This document shows, one piece after another, positions 1 to 6,319 of a DNA stretch of 35,842 nucleotides. Location: NCBI GenBank assembly GCA_030684475.1, contig JAUXWB010000211.1, forward strand, positions 1 through 35,842. Direction: 5' to 3'. Under the pieces are notes generated by a model. The model had not been told where the DNA came from, ran no database searches, and saw only the letters and a program-made list of their open reading frames with translations. The DNA is from Reyranella sp. (lineage in GTDB: Bacteria > Pseudomonadota > Alphaproteobacteria > Reyranellales > Reyranellaceae). The translations under genes were made by a program, and so were the position numbers. Each line of letters starts with the position of its first letter. Positions within the stretch are counted from its first letter, which is position 1.

Positions 1-242
1 GTGACGCTGCCGGCATCGAGGATCATGGCGATGTGGTCGATCTCCGGATTGTCCAGGAGGTCGGCCACCAGCATGCGGCAGAAGCCGAACACGGCGTTGA
101 TCGGCGTGCCGTCGGGCCGGTTCATCGGCGGCAGGGCGTGATAGGCGCGGAACAGATAGCCCGAGCCGTCGATCAGGTAGAGGTTGCGGAGCGGTTTGTC
201 GTCACCGGTCGCAGTCTTCGCGGGAGCCTTGGTTTTCGCCAT
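1..242 (-). CDS. polA: DNA polymerase I, N-terminal fragment (runs off the window)
   Basis: About 80 codons read from an ATG at 242 down to the window edge. After a short Lys/Thr/Ala-rich leader the protein reads LYLIDGSGYLFRAYHALPP, followed by DGTPINAVFGF and a segment ending in ILDAGSV. This is the start of the 5'-3' exonuclease (FEN-like) domain of bacterial Pol I, which removes RNA primers and fills gaps in replication and excision repair. The first aspartate of the LIDGSGYLFR block is a metal ligand in this family. The start is supported by AGGG about 7 bases upstream. The polymerase domain lies outside the window. The neighbour upstream on the same strand has an SOS-type promoter, but a stem-loop and 140 bases separate the two genes. 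Confidence 0.93.
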   Translation of the reverse strand, partial: MAKTKAPAKTATGDDKPLRNLYLIDGSGYLFRAYHALPPMNRPDGTPINAVFGFCRMLVADLLDNPEIDHIAMILDAGSV

Positions 243-293
243 GGTCAAGCCCTAGCACGCAGGAGGAAACGAGGGGAGATGATGGCGGAAAAT

Positions 294-310
294 GTCGCTT
301 GGATAGCGAC
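294..310 (-). terminator. Stem-loop between the terminase-like gene and polA, possible weak terminator
   Basis: Perfect inverted repeat GTCGCT-TGGAT-AGCGAC. Read on the minus strand it follows the terminase-like gene and is followed by ATTTT; an eight-base T run lies just before it. It could end the upstream transcript before polA, but the U tract is short, so the call is weak. The rest of 243-382 shows no gene. Confidence 0.4.
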
Positions 311-382
311 GAAAAAAAATCCCGGATCGTATTCCTTCCCATGGGCGCCTCTGCCGGCCAACGCCTTGAGTGGACGGGAAAA

Positions 383-994
383 TCACCGGCTGGCCGCCTC
401 GAGAGCCTGTCGCAGGGAGGGCGACAAATTTTTGATCCGATCCCGGAAAAATCTTTCCGCTAGAATCTCGGCCTGCAGGTTGACCTTGCGGTCCATATCG
501 TGGGCTCGTGACTCGAGCACCTGCTGCAGCTCGCGATTCCGCTCAGTGGCGCGCTTCTCGACCTCGGCGTCGAAATCGCGCCGCCGCTCGGCGCGCTCGC
601 GGGCGCGGTCGAAGCGGCTCAGCACGAATTTCAGCATCTGGTCGTTGGTGCGCTCCACCGAGGCCACCTCCTTGCCGCGGAAGCAGTAGATGCGCCGCTG
701 CACGCGGCCGGCACGCTGAATCGCAGCGTCGGCCAGGATCGCCTCCTGGCGCTCGATCACCTCGTTGTAACGGAAGGCGAAGCGCGGATCCTTGGTGCGC
801 CAGCGCTGCACAGTGCGCGGCGTGATCCCGGCGCGGGCAGCGGCCTCCATGAGTGAGCCCGAGCGCTCGAACTGGCGCAGGAAGTAGGTCCGCACCCTGG
901 CCGGCGTGCGCCGCCGGGGCGCAGGCTGCATAGGAGGAAAGATAGCCACATCGGGGAATTCCTGCTGTGTCTCGACGTTGATTTGACTTGTCAT
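383..994 (-). CDS. Terminase-small-subunit-like helix-turn-helix protein with SOS-type promoter
   Basis: 203 aa from an ATG at 994, chosen because GAGG sits six bases upstream (998-1004); a TTG at 1006 and an overlapping frame are weaker. Residues about 30-75 form a homeodomain-like HTH: GSLMEAAARAGITPRTVQRW, then a DPRFAFRYNE segment. This is the layout of phage terminase small subunits and related DNA-packaging recognition proteins (a no-homologous-repair HTH followed by a W-x-x-x-D-P-x-F block). The C-terminal 90 residues are highly charged and Arg/Glu-rich, probably helical or coiled coil. No large terminase, portal or capsid gene is nearby, so it looks like a lone, perhaps domesticated, DNA-binding protein. 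Its promoter holds a GTTC-N7-GTTC site. Function unknown; the terminase likeness is from motif pattern only. Confidence 0.75.
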   Translation of the reverse strand: MTSQINVETQQEFPDVAIFPPMQPAPRRRTPARVRTYFLRQFERSGSLMEAAARAGITPRTVQRWRTKDPRFAFRYNEVIERQEAILADAAIQRAGRVQRRIYCFRGKEVASVERTNDQMLKFVLSRFDRARERAERRRDFDAEVEKRATERNRELQQVLESRAHDMDRKVNLQAEILAERFFRDRIKNLSPSLRQALEAASR

Positions 995-1036
995 ACCGTG
1001 CCTCAATCATTGTTCGATATGATCGATAGGCAGGAT

Positions 1037-1065
1037 AGTATAGGGAACAAATAAGGAACACAAGT
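1037..1065 (-). promoter_or_regulatory. Promoter with LexA (SOS) box for the terminase-like gene
   Basis: On the minus strand a -10-like TATACT (1042-1037) lies 17 bases from an ACTTGT hexamer (1065-1060). Between them is GTTC-CTTATTT-GTTC (1059-1045), an exact match to the alphaproteobacterial LexA consensus GTTC-N7-GTTC. LexA bound there would cover the promoter. The start codon is about 43 bases downstream of the -10. Spacing and position are read directly; LexA control is inferred. Confidence 0.6.
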
Positions 1066-1069
1066 GTTC
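1056..1069. promoter_or_regulatory. 14-bp palindrome GAACAC-AA-GTGTTC
   Basis: Perfect 6+6 inverted repeat with a two-base spacer. It overlaps the -35 region and one half of the SOS-type box of the terminase-like gene. It may be a second operator or a composite with the LexA site. Confidence 0.5.
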
Positions 1070-1070
1070 A

Positions 1071-1106
1071 GAGGTCTGCTTTTCTGAAGAGGTCTGCTTT
1101 TCTGAA
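1071..1106. repeat. Perfect 18-bp tandem duplication
   Basis: The unit GAGGTCTGCTTTTCTGAA occurs twice head to tail (1071-1088 and 1089-1106), without mismatch. It lies just upstream of the SOS-type promoter. The remaining gap 1107-1250 holds a short inverted repeat (GAAATG at 1192 with CATTTC at 1209) and no gene I can support. Confidence 0.9.
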
Positions 1107-1250
1107 ACAGAACTCGCCGAGATTCCGCGCCGCAGGTGTTCGCGATCGGGCCAGGTTACGAAGCTACATTACGAACAGGCATCACACGGCGGAAATGAAA
1201 CAACTTTCCATTTCTCCTACCAGATTGCCGCCGTCGACAAACTGTAGTGC

Positions 1251-2408
1251 CTACTGTTGCTGCTGCGACTGCTCCTGCCCCCAGCCCTTCTTTTCCGCCT
1301 CGAAGAACGAGGCGAAGACCTTGCGGATGGTGCTCTCCGCGATGTCGCGGGTGATGAAGACCACGCGGCTCTTGCGGTCGTCGCCCTCGGGCCAGGCTTC
1401 CAGCGTGGCGGGCGGATGGAAGACGTGCTGCACGCCGTGGATCACCACGGGCTTGTCGGTATCCTTGACGTTCAGGATGCCCTTCATGCGCAGGAGGTCC
1501 GGTCCGCGGTAGGTCACCAGTGCATCGAAGGCGGCGGCCACCGTCGACCAGCTCATCGGCTCGTCGAAGGTCATGCAGAAGGAGCGGATGCGGTCGTCGT
1601 GGCGGTTGACGTCGTGCGGGTCCTGCTCGCCGTGGCCGCCATGCTCGTGCTTGTGATCGTGCCCATGATCGTGGCCGTGATGATGGTGGCCATGACCGTG
1701 GTCGTGGCTGCCTTCATAGGCCTCGGCCTGCAGCCACTTCTTCACGTCGGCGGTCTTGCTCTCGGGATTGTAGAGGCCGGCGTTCAGGATCTGGTTGGGG
1801 TCGATCTCGCCGGTGGCCACGGTATGGAACGGCGCGCCGGGATTGAGATGGTGCAGGCGGTGCTTCAGTGCCTCGAGCTTGGGCGCGTCGGCGATGTCGA
1901 CCTTGGTGAGCAGGATGCGGTCGGCGACGGCGGCCTGCTTGATCGCCTCCTCGTGATTGTCGAGCGTGCTGGCGCCGTTTACGCCGTCGACCGTCGTCAC
2001 CACGCCGTCGAGGCGGTAGCGCGAGGCGAGCAGCGGATCGGTCATCAGCGTGTGCAGGATGGGCGCCGGATCGGCGAGGCCGGTGGTCTCGACCACCATG
2101 CGCTTGAACTGGGAGACTTCGCCTCTGGAGCGCTTGAGAAACAGCTCGCTCATGGTGCGCACCAGGTCGCCGCGCACGGTGCAGCACAGGCAGCCCGAAT
2201 TCAGCGTCACCATGCCCTCGTCGTCGGATTTCTCGACCAGCAGGTGATCGAGTCCGATCTCGCCGAACTCGTTGATGATGACGGCGGTGTCGGCCAGTTC
2301 CGGCCGGCGCAGCAGCTTGTTCAGCAGCGTGGTCTTGCCGCTGCCGAGAAAGCCCGTCAGCACGGTGACGGGAATGCGCTGTTCGGCGGCGGTGCTGGTA
2401 TCGCTCAT
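1251..2408 (-). CDS. CobW/COG0523-family GTP-binding metallochaperone with His-rich segment
   Basis: 385 aa from ATG at 2408, with AGGA about seven bases upstream. Walker A is GFLGSGKTT (residues 19-27), a G-C-L-C-C metal-binding motif follows at 72-76, and a TKVD motif gives guanine specificity. The CobW C-terminal domain occupies the last 100 residues. Between them is a low-complexity stretch with 16 histidines (DNA about 1610-1720), typical of members that bind Zn, Ni or Co. Such GTPases deliver metal to client enzymes or help in metal starvation (ZNG/YeiR/YjiA group). It is second in an operon with the CHAD gene (gap of about 24 bases). No Zur-type operator is obvious. The metal is not predictable from the sequence. 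Confidence 0.92.
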   Translation of the reverse strand: MSDTSTAAEQRIPVTVLTGFLGSGKTTLLNKLLRRPELADTAVIINEFGEIGLDHLLVEKSDDEGMVTLNSGCLCCTVRGDLVRTMSELFLKRSRGEVSQFKRMVVETTGLADPAPILHTLMTDPLLASRYRLDGVVTTVDGVNGASTLDNHEEAIKQAAVADRILLTKVDIADAPKLEALKHRLHHLNPGAPFHTVATGEIDPNQILNAGLYNPESKTADVKKWLQAEAYEGSHDHGHGHHHHGHDHGHDHKHEHGGHGEQDPHDVNRHDDRIRSFCMTFDEPMSWSTVAAAFDALVTYRGPDLLRMKGILNVKDTDKPVVIHGVQHVFHPPATLEAWPEGDDRKSRVVFITRDIAESTIRKVFASFFEAEKKGWGQEQSQQQQ

Positions 2409-2432
2409 GGTCGGTCCTGACTGCAAAAGACG

Positions 2433-3299
2433 TTAGGCGCGCCAGAACCGCTCGGCTTTCCTGAAATCCTTCCAGGCCCGCTCCAGGCGGCGACGGCGGC
2501 GTTTCTCGCCGGACGCCACCTGCTTGGCGAGGGCCTTGAGCGGTGGTGCCACGTCCTCCGTCGGACGGGCCGCCGTCGCGAGATCGGCCAGCATCTGGGC
2601 CGCCACCGCGCGATCGTTCAAGGCGCCGAGCGCGCCCTGCAGGCGCACCGTGGCCTCGATATAGGGCTTCGCTTCCTTCGACGCAAAGGCGGGGGCGAGG
2701 AAGGTCGAGGCATAACGCAGCTTCTTGATGGCGATGCGCAGGCGATGCAGGCGCTCGGCGTCGAAGGTGTGGAGCTTGCGTCCGCGCCGCAGCGCCTTGG
2801 CATGGTGCATGTCGAGCACGGTACGGCCGAAGGCACCCAGCCGGACGTCGGGCGCGGGTGCGGGCGTTTTGGCGACGAAAGCCGTAAGCCCACGATCGAA
2901 GGCGGCGAAGCGCGCGCCCGACAGGGCAGCCCGGGCGTGCCGCAGGTGAATGTCGGCGAGACGCCTGCCGATCCGCCGCACCAGCGGCGGCACGTCGCTC
3001 ACGGTCTCGGTCAGGAACACCTGCAGGTCGCGGGCCGCGCCGCATTCGCGGGCCAGCCACTTGGCTTCCGCCGACAGCGCCCGGACCACCGGGCCGTGGA
3101 CGGCGTCGTGGAACAGGCCGAAGGCGGCGCGCAGGCGGCGGAGCGCGACGCGGGTCTGGTGGATGCCGTTCGGCCGGGCGCTCTTCAGTACGATGGCGCG
3201 ATACTTCAGAAGATCAGCGTGGCAGCCGGCCACGATGTGCCGCAGGGCGGCCTCGGGGGCGGTATCGGGGCGAAGTCCTGACTCGGGCGGCGGGGCCAT
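2433..3299 (-). CDS. CHAD domain protein
   Basis: 288 aa from ATG at 3299; a GTG at 3353 in the same frame would add 18 residues and cannot be excluded, as neither has a strong Shine-Dalgarno. The protein is one helical CHAD domain with the conserved basic helices IHQTRVALRRLRAAFGLF near the start and LHRLRIAIKKLRY in the middle. These Arg/Lys/His surfaces bind inorganic polyphosphate in characterised CHAD proteins. The CYTH triphosphatase partner domain, often fused ahead of CHAD, is absent. The C-terminus is very basic (KRRRRRLERAWKDFRKAE). It precedes the CobW-type GTPase in the same transcription unit, which suggests a link between polyphosphate and metal handling; that link is inference. 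Confidence 0.88.
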   Translation of the reverse strand: MAPPPESGLRPDTAPEAALRHIVAGCHADLLKYRAIVLKSARPNGIHQTRVALRRLRAAFGLFHDAVHGPVVRALSAEAKWLARECGAARDLQVFLTETVSDVPPLVRRIGRRLADIHLRHARAALSGARFAAFDRGLTAFVAKTPAPAPDVRLGAFGRTVLDMHHAKALRRGRKLHTFDAERLHRLRIAIKKLRYASTFLAPAFASKEAKPYIEATVRLQGALGALNDRAVAAQMLADLATAARPTEDVAPPLKALAKQVASGEKRRRRRLERAWKDFRKAERFWRA

Positions 3300-3402
3300 G
3301 CAGGGCCGACGGTAACGGCCAGTCGAGGCGGGGCAAACCGCAAAGAACGACACTCTGATGAAGGTTTTGTGGCAGTTGGGCGTCCGCCGGCCCCGACCTT
3401 TC

Positions 3403-3449
3403 GGCCGATTTCGCTGACCGGCCCGATGGTTAGCCCGAAATCGACGGCC
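3403..3449. repeat. Imperfect long inverted repeat in divergent intergenic region
   Basis: GGCC-GATTTCG (3403-3413) pairs with CGAAATC-gac-GGCC (3436-3449), with a three-base bulge and a 22-base loop. It sits between the divergent CHAD and flavin reductase genes (gap 3300-3493), where promoters for both should lie. It may be an operator or a transcript hairpin. Confidence 0.4.
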
Positions 3450-3493
3450 GTTTCCGGTGGCGGCGGACAGCCCCGGTGCCTTAGTCTCGCAAA

Positions 3494-4009
3494 ATGAGCA
3501 TCGACGCCGCTGCCTTCAAAAGGGGCATGCGCCATCTTGCGGCCAGCGTGACCCTGATCACCACCCGCCACGGCGCCCTGCGCGGCGGCCTGACGGCGAC
3601 GGCCGTCTGCTCGGTCTCGGCCGAGCCGCCGCAAATCCTGGTGTGCGTCAACAAGACGGCCAGCGCCCACGACCACATCGGCGAAGCCGGCTTCTTTTGC
3701 GTCAACATCCTGAGCCCGGCCCACCGCATGATCGCCGAGCGCTTCGCCGGCATGGACGGCGTCGAAGGCGACGATCGCTTCTGCGACATGGGCGACTGGT
3801 CGACGCTCAGCACCGGCGCGCCGGTGCTGAAGGGCTGCCCGGTGTCGTTCGACTGCAAGCTGGTGACCCGCCTCTCGGCCGGCACGCACACCATCTACAT
3901 CGGCGAAATCGTCGACCTGGCGCTCGACCCCGAGGCAATGCCGCTGCTCTACGCCGACGGGGCTTTCGTGCATGTCGATGCGTTGAAGAAAGCCGCCCAG
4001 GCGGCCTGA
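3494..4009 (+). CDS. Flavin reductase-like (FMN-binding split barrel) protein
   Basis: 171 aa. The N-terminal FKRGMRHLAASVTLITT, the GLTATAVCSVSAEPPQILVCVN core and the later FCVNILSPAHRMIAERFAG block are characteristic of the HpaC/flavin reductase family, which supplies reduced FMN or FAD to two-component monooxygenases. Length matches the family (160-190 aa). No monooxygenase gene is adjacent, so the partner is unknown; the enzyme may serve several partners. It is transcribed alone toward tRNA-Gln, and a short GC hairpin follows the stop. The family assignment is secure; the physiological role is not. Confidence 0.9.
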   Translation: MSIDAAAFKRGMRHLAASVTLITTRHGALRGGLTATAVCSVSAEPPQILVCVNKTASAHDHIGEAGFFCVNILSPAHRMIAERFAGMDGVEGDDRFCDMGDWSTLSTGAPVLKGCPVSFDCKLVTRLSAGTHTIYIGEIVDLALDPEAMPLLYADGAFVHVDALKKAAQAA

Positions 4010-4020
4010 GGCCGCAGTGG

Positions 4021-4033
4021 CGCCCTCTGGGCG
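4021..4033 (+). terminator. Short GC stem-loop after flavin reductase
   Basis: CGCCC-TCT-GGGCG, 11 bases after the stop codon, followed by AAGTCTTTATG. It could be a weak terminator, or part of the tRNA promoter region; the T tract is poor. Confidence 0.35.
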
Positions 4034-4058
4034 AAGTCTTTATGTTCCGCCCGCCTGC

Positions 4059-4133
4059 TGGGGCGTCGCCAAGCGGTAAGGCAGCGGATTTTGATTCCGC
4101 CATTCCCAGGTTCGAATCCTGGCGCCCCAGCCA
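4059..4133 (+). tRNA. tRNA-Gln (anticodon UUG), CCA encoded
   Basis: A full cloverleaf can be folded. The acceptor stem is TGGGGCG (4059-4065) with CGCCCCA (4123-4129), the D stem GCC/GGC, and the anticodon stem GCGGA/TCCGC with loop TTTTGAT, giving anticodon TTG at 4091-4093. The T arm is CCAGG-TTCGAAT-CCTGG. The discriminator is G4130 and CCA follows at 4131-4133. All stems pair without mismatch. It reads CAA codons. The 3' end borders a lower-GC stretch, so it is a possible integration site, but no second copy of its 3' end was seen in the window. Confidence 0.97.
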
Positions 4134-4237
4134 ACCATCCCCGAATTCGCCACGCCTGCGAGAGACACCTCGGAAAAGGCTGCCACCTGTGTCACTTCCT
4201 CCCGGAAACACGATCAGTCCCGGGATGCTCGTCGACC

Positions 4238-4507
4238 TCAAAAACCGATGGTTGCGGGAATGACTGTTCTTCGGGGTTCTTCTGGAGTTTCTTTCGAGAG
4301 GTCCTTGGGGATTTGAAGAGCCTCCATCGACGATGGAGCACTTTTGTCCTTCGGGGAACTCCGGGCTACTTCATGCCTGTCCTTTTCGTCGCCCGTTGTC
4401 CTGGAATAAAACTCAATCCCGGGACTTCCGCTGCCGCCGACAGGACCTTGGGCATGCGCAAAGCCAGGCAAGCCCACAAGGCACAGAACCAAAATACTCG
4501 TCTTCAC
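4238..4507 (-). CDS. Small secreted protein, unknown function
   Basis: 89 aa from a GTG at 4507 with GGAG seven bases upstream (4515-4518), which decides the start over a longer upstream reading. The first 20 residues, MKTSILVLCLVGLPGFAHAQ, are a textbook Sec signal peptide with A-x-A cleavage. The mature part is about 69 residues, hydrophilic, rich in Ser, Pro, Lys and Glu, with no cysteine and no recognisable domain (GSGSPGIEFYSRTTGDEK near its start). Base composition is lower in GC than the housekeeping genes. It follows the serine hydrolase on the same strand, 200 bases away, with a hairpin in its 5' leader. I do not recognise a family. The signal peptide and Shine-Dalgarno make a real gene likely. 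Confidence 0.55.
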   Translation of the reverse strand: MKTSILVLCLVGLPGFAHAQGPVGGSGSPGIEFYSRTTGDEKDRHEVARSSPKDKSAPSSMEALQIPKDLSKETPEEPRRTVIPATIGF

Positions 4508-4531
4508 GAGGCAACTCCGTTTGTTCGTAAG

Positions 4532-4551
4532 GCAACGCCCGAAGGTGTTGC
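4532..4551 (-). promoter_or_regulatory. UUCG-loop hairpin in leader of the small secreted gene
   Basis: On the minus strand GCAACACC-TTCG-GGCGTTGC forms an eight-pair stem with one A-C mismatch and a C(UUCG)G loop, one of the most stable RNA tetraloops. It ends 24 bases upstream of the GTG start and 13 bases from the Shine-Dalgarno. It may affect translation or stability of the mRNA. Confidence 0.4.
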
Positions 4552-4710
4552 ATGGTTGCGTCGGCGGGCGGATCGTCAGCCCAATAGTGTCGCGATTTGG
4601 ACACGGCATTCGCTCACCTAATTCAACACGATAAATTGTTCGCTTATGGGGATGCGTTTCACATCGCATCAGCTGGAACGTCGAGACGCCCGTCGGCCGG
4701 GTAAAGGTCC

Positions 4711-5853
4711 TTAGTTCCTGACGGAAGGAAGCGCGATCCGGGTGAAGATGGCGATCGGAATGGCGTCTTGCAAGATGCTTTGGTAATGGCCCGCGTTGAC
4801 CACAACCACGAGCCCCAGTTCAGGCAATGCAAACAGCCGCTGGCCGCCATAGCCTACGCCGGCCGTCCACGTGTACTCCCGGCCCCGCATACGTGTTTGT
4901 CCTATCCACCATTGATAGCCATAGTGGATACCTGCGGCGGACATGCGGGGCATTGTCGACTCCGCGATCCAGCCCCGCGGCAGTACCTGTCTTCCTTGCC
5001 ACACGCCGTCCGTCACCAGGAGTTGCCCGAGTTTGGCCGTATCGCGCGGACGCAGACGCAGGCCCGAAGCCGCAGATGCCTTGCCGGACGTAGGCAAGCG
5101 CACCCATTCGAAGTCGGCGATGGAGAGCGGGCGAAATAATTTGTCTCGTGCATAGTCCTCGAGCCGCTGCCCAGTCGTCTTTTCGAGCACTGCGCCCAAA
5201 ACCGTGGTGCCACCGCCATTGTAGTTGAAGACAGTACCGGGAGGAGAAACAACCGCCTGTTGCAATACATAGCGCACGGGGTCCGGCGCTGCGATCATCC
5301 GAATCTCGCTATTGGCGGGATTGTTGTAGGGAAGCGATTCGTCCCATGCCAGCCCCGCCGACATAGTGAGAAGGTGCCGCAGGGTGATGCGGGTGTTGTC
5401 GGGCGTGCGCAACGACGCAAATTGCGGAAACTGATCGAAGACGGACGAGTCGAGTGGTGGGAATTTGCCTTCGCTAAGCGCGATACCGACGAGGAGCGAG
5501 GTCACGTTCTTGGAGATCGAGCGCAGATCGTGTTTTACATTGGCGGCAAACTGTACGGTCCCGATTGGAGTGCCCCAGTGCTGGTCGGCACCCTTGAAGT
5601 AGCGCTCCATGACCAATCTTCCGTGCCGTGCGATCAACACGGCATGAATGTTCGCCTGCGACCACTGGGCAAGAAATCCATCGAGGCCACAAAGAGTCTC
5701 TCCGTCAAGCGCGACCTCGGCAGGAGATGCGATCGCCCAGCCGTCGGCGAGTGCGGCGGGCGCGCCACAATTCCTCGTCTCCTGTTCCTGTGCCAGAGAA
5801 GGTGCGGCGGAGGAGACAAAGAGAAATAGGAGGGCCAGACAACAGGTCTTCAT
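4711..5853 (-). CDS. Exported class C beta-lactamase-like serine hydrolase
   Basis: 380 aa from ATG at 5853. The chosen start begins directly with a signal peptide, MKTCCLALLFLFVSSAAPSLA; an in-frame GTG at 5913 would add 20 basic residues. The S-I-S-K tetrad (S-x-x-K nucleophile motif) lies in HDLRSISKNVTSLLVGIAL, followed by LRHLLTMSAGLAWDE and a Y-N-G motif in VFNYNGGGTTVLG, where canonical enzymes have Y-x-N. TWTAGVGYGGQR near the end fits the third active-site element. This is the serine hydrolase/6-aminohexanoate-dimer hydrolase/EstB-like group, acting in the periplasm on amides or esters. The substrate cannot be told. GC is lower than in flanking housekeeping genes, in keeping with acquisition. 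Confidence 0.87.
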   Translation of the reverse strand: MKTCCLALLFLFVSSAAPSLAQEQETRNCGAPAALADGWAIASPAEVALDGETLCGLDGFLAQWSQANIHAVLIARHGRLVMERYFKGADQHWGTPIGTVQFAANVKHDLRSISKNVTSLLVGIALSEGKFPPLDSSVFDQFPQFASLRTPDNTRITLRHLLTMSAGLAWDESLPYNNPANSEIRMIAAPDPVRYVLQQAVVSPPGTVFNYNGGGTTVLGAVLEKTTGQRLEDYARDKLFRPLSIADFEWVRLPTSGKASAASGLRLRPRDTAKLGQLLVTDGVWQGRQVLPRGWIAESTMPRMSAAGIHYGYQWWIGQTRMRGREYTWTAGVGYGGQRLFALPELGLVVVVNAGHYQSILQDAIPIAIFTRIALPSVRN

Positions 5854-6154
5854 TCGACGGGCCAGATTTTGGGATGTTCGCAGCCGCGCTCGCTGCATGT
5901 GCTTATTCGACACAGCGATCGTTCAGTGCATGTCACTGATTCGGCGGTTGCATGAAAAACGAACCTCAACGCGAGTTCGAGGTTATCCCTCCGCCGATTC
6001 TCAGAAATCTGTAGAACAGATTAAACGGTGACGGTGTATTTTTGTTCCGGGCTTCAACTCTAAAGAGAAGTCTTATTTTTGACTGAGGTGCGCCAAGAAA
6101 GGCCTGATCCTCGGCCGCATGTGTCGACCTGTCGGGCGGAATGACAGGCGCGCG
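5854..6154. other. Gene-poor intergenic stretch of lower GC
   Basis: No supportable gene. One 60-base row (6061-6120) is 48% G+C by count, far below the window norm. It holds the inverted repeats AACCTC/GAGGTT (5962-5967 and 5979-5984) and CCTGTC/GACAGG (6128-6133 and 6143-6148). The hydrolase promoter should lie in the first part. Confidence 0.5.
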
Positions 6155-6319
6155 CTATTCCCTTGAATCAGCCTGCTTATCTGGACGGATTGTCGTGATC
6201 TGACCCTCCGCAGGGCCTTGCGGTGAAGGCATCGCGTTCGTCCTGCCGGCCGCCCGGCACAGCGTCGTTTTGCCGGCGCTCGACGAGCCGTTGACGAGAA
6301 TCAGGTCGGGGCAGCGCGT
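6155..6319 (-). pseudogene. Relic of a P-loop (chloramphenicol phosphotransferase-like) kinase
   Basis: A short frame ending at TAG 6155 contains LILVNGSSSAGKTTLCRA (6304-6251), a near-ideal Walker A of the CPT-like/AAA kinase group, which usually begins I-x-L-N-G-x-S-S-A/S-G-K-S/T. After that the homology to any kinase stops: only about 30 low-complexity residues remain before the stop, and no start codon with a ribosome site is seen before the motif, which runs into the end of the DUF1304 gene. It looks like the N-terminal stump of a truncated kinase gene. Chance is unlikely for 18 motif-compatible residues but cannot be ruled out. Confidence 0.45.

Noticed and set aside
1620-1720. Apparent short tandem repeat (CAT/GTG-rich)
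   Set aside because: It is the coding sequence of the His-rich metal-binding loop, not a noncoding repeat or CRISPR.
1257-2420. Long open frame antisense to the CobW GTPase
   Set aside because: It mirrors a well-supported gene with Walker A and CxCC motifs; its composition (Val/Ala/Gly-rich repeats from the His tract) shows it to be a codon-bias shadow.
5961-5984. GAAC/GTTC pair as a second SOS box
   Set aside because: The halves are inverted with a ten-base gap, not the direct GTTC-N7-GTTC arrangement; it is listed only as an inverted repeat.
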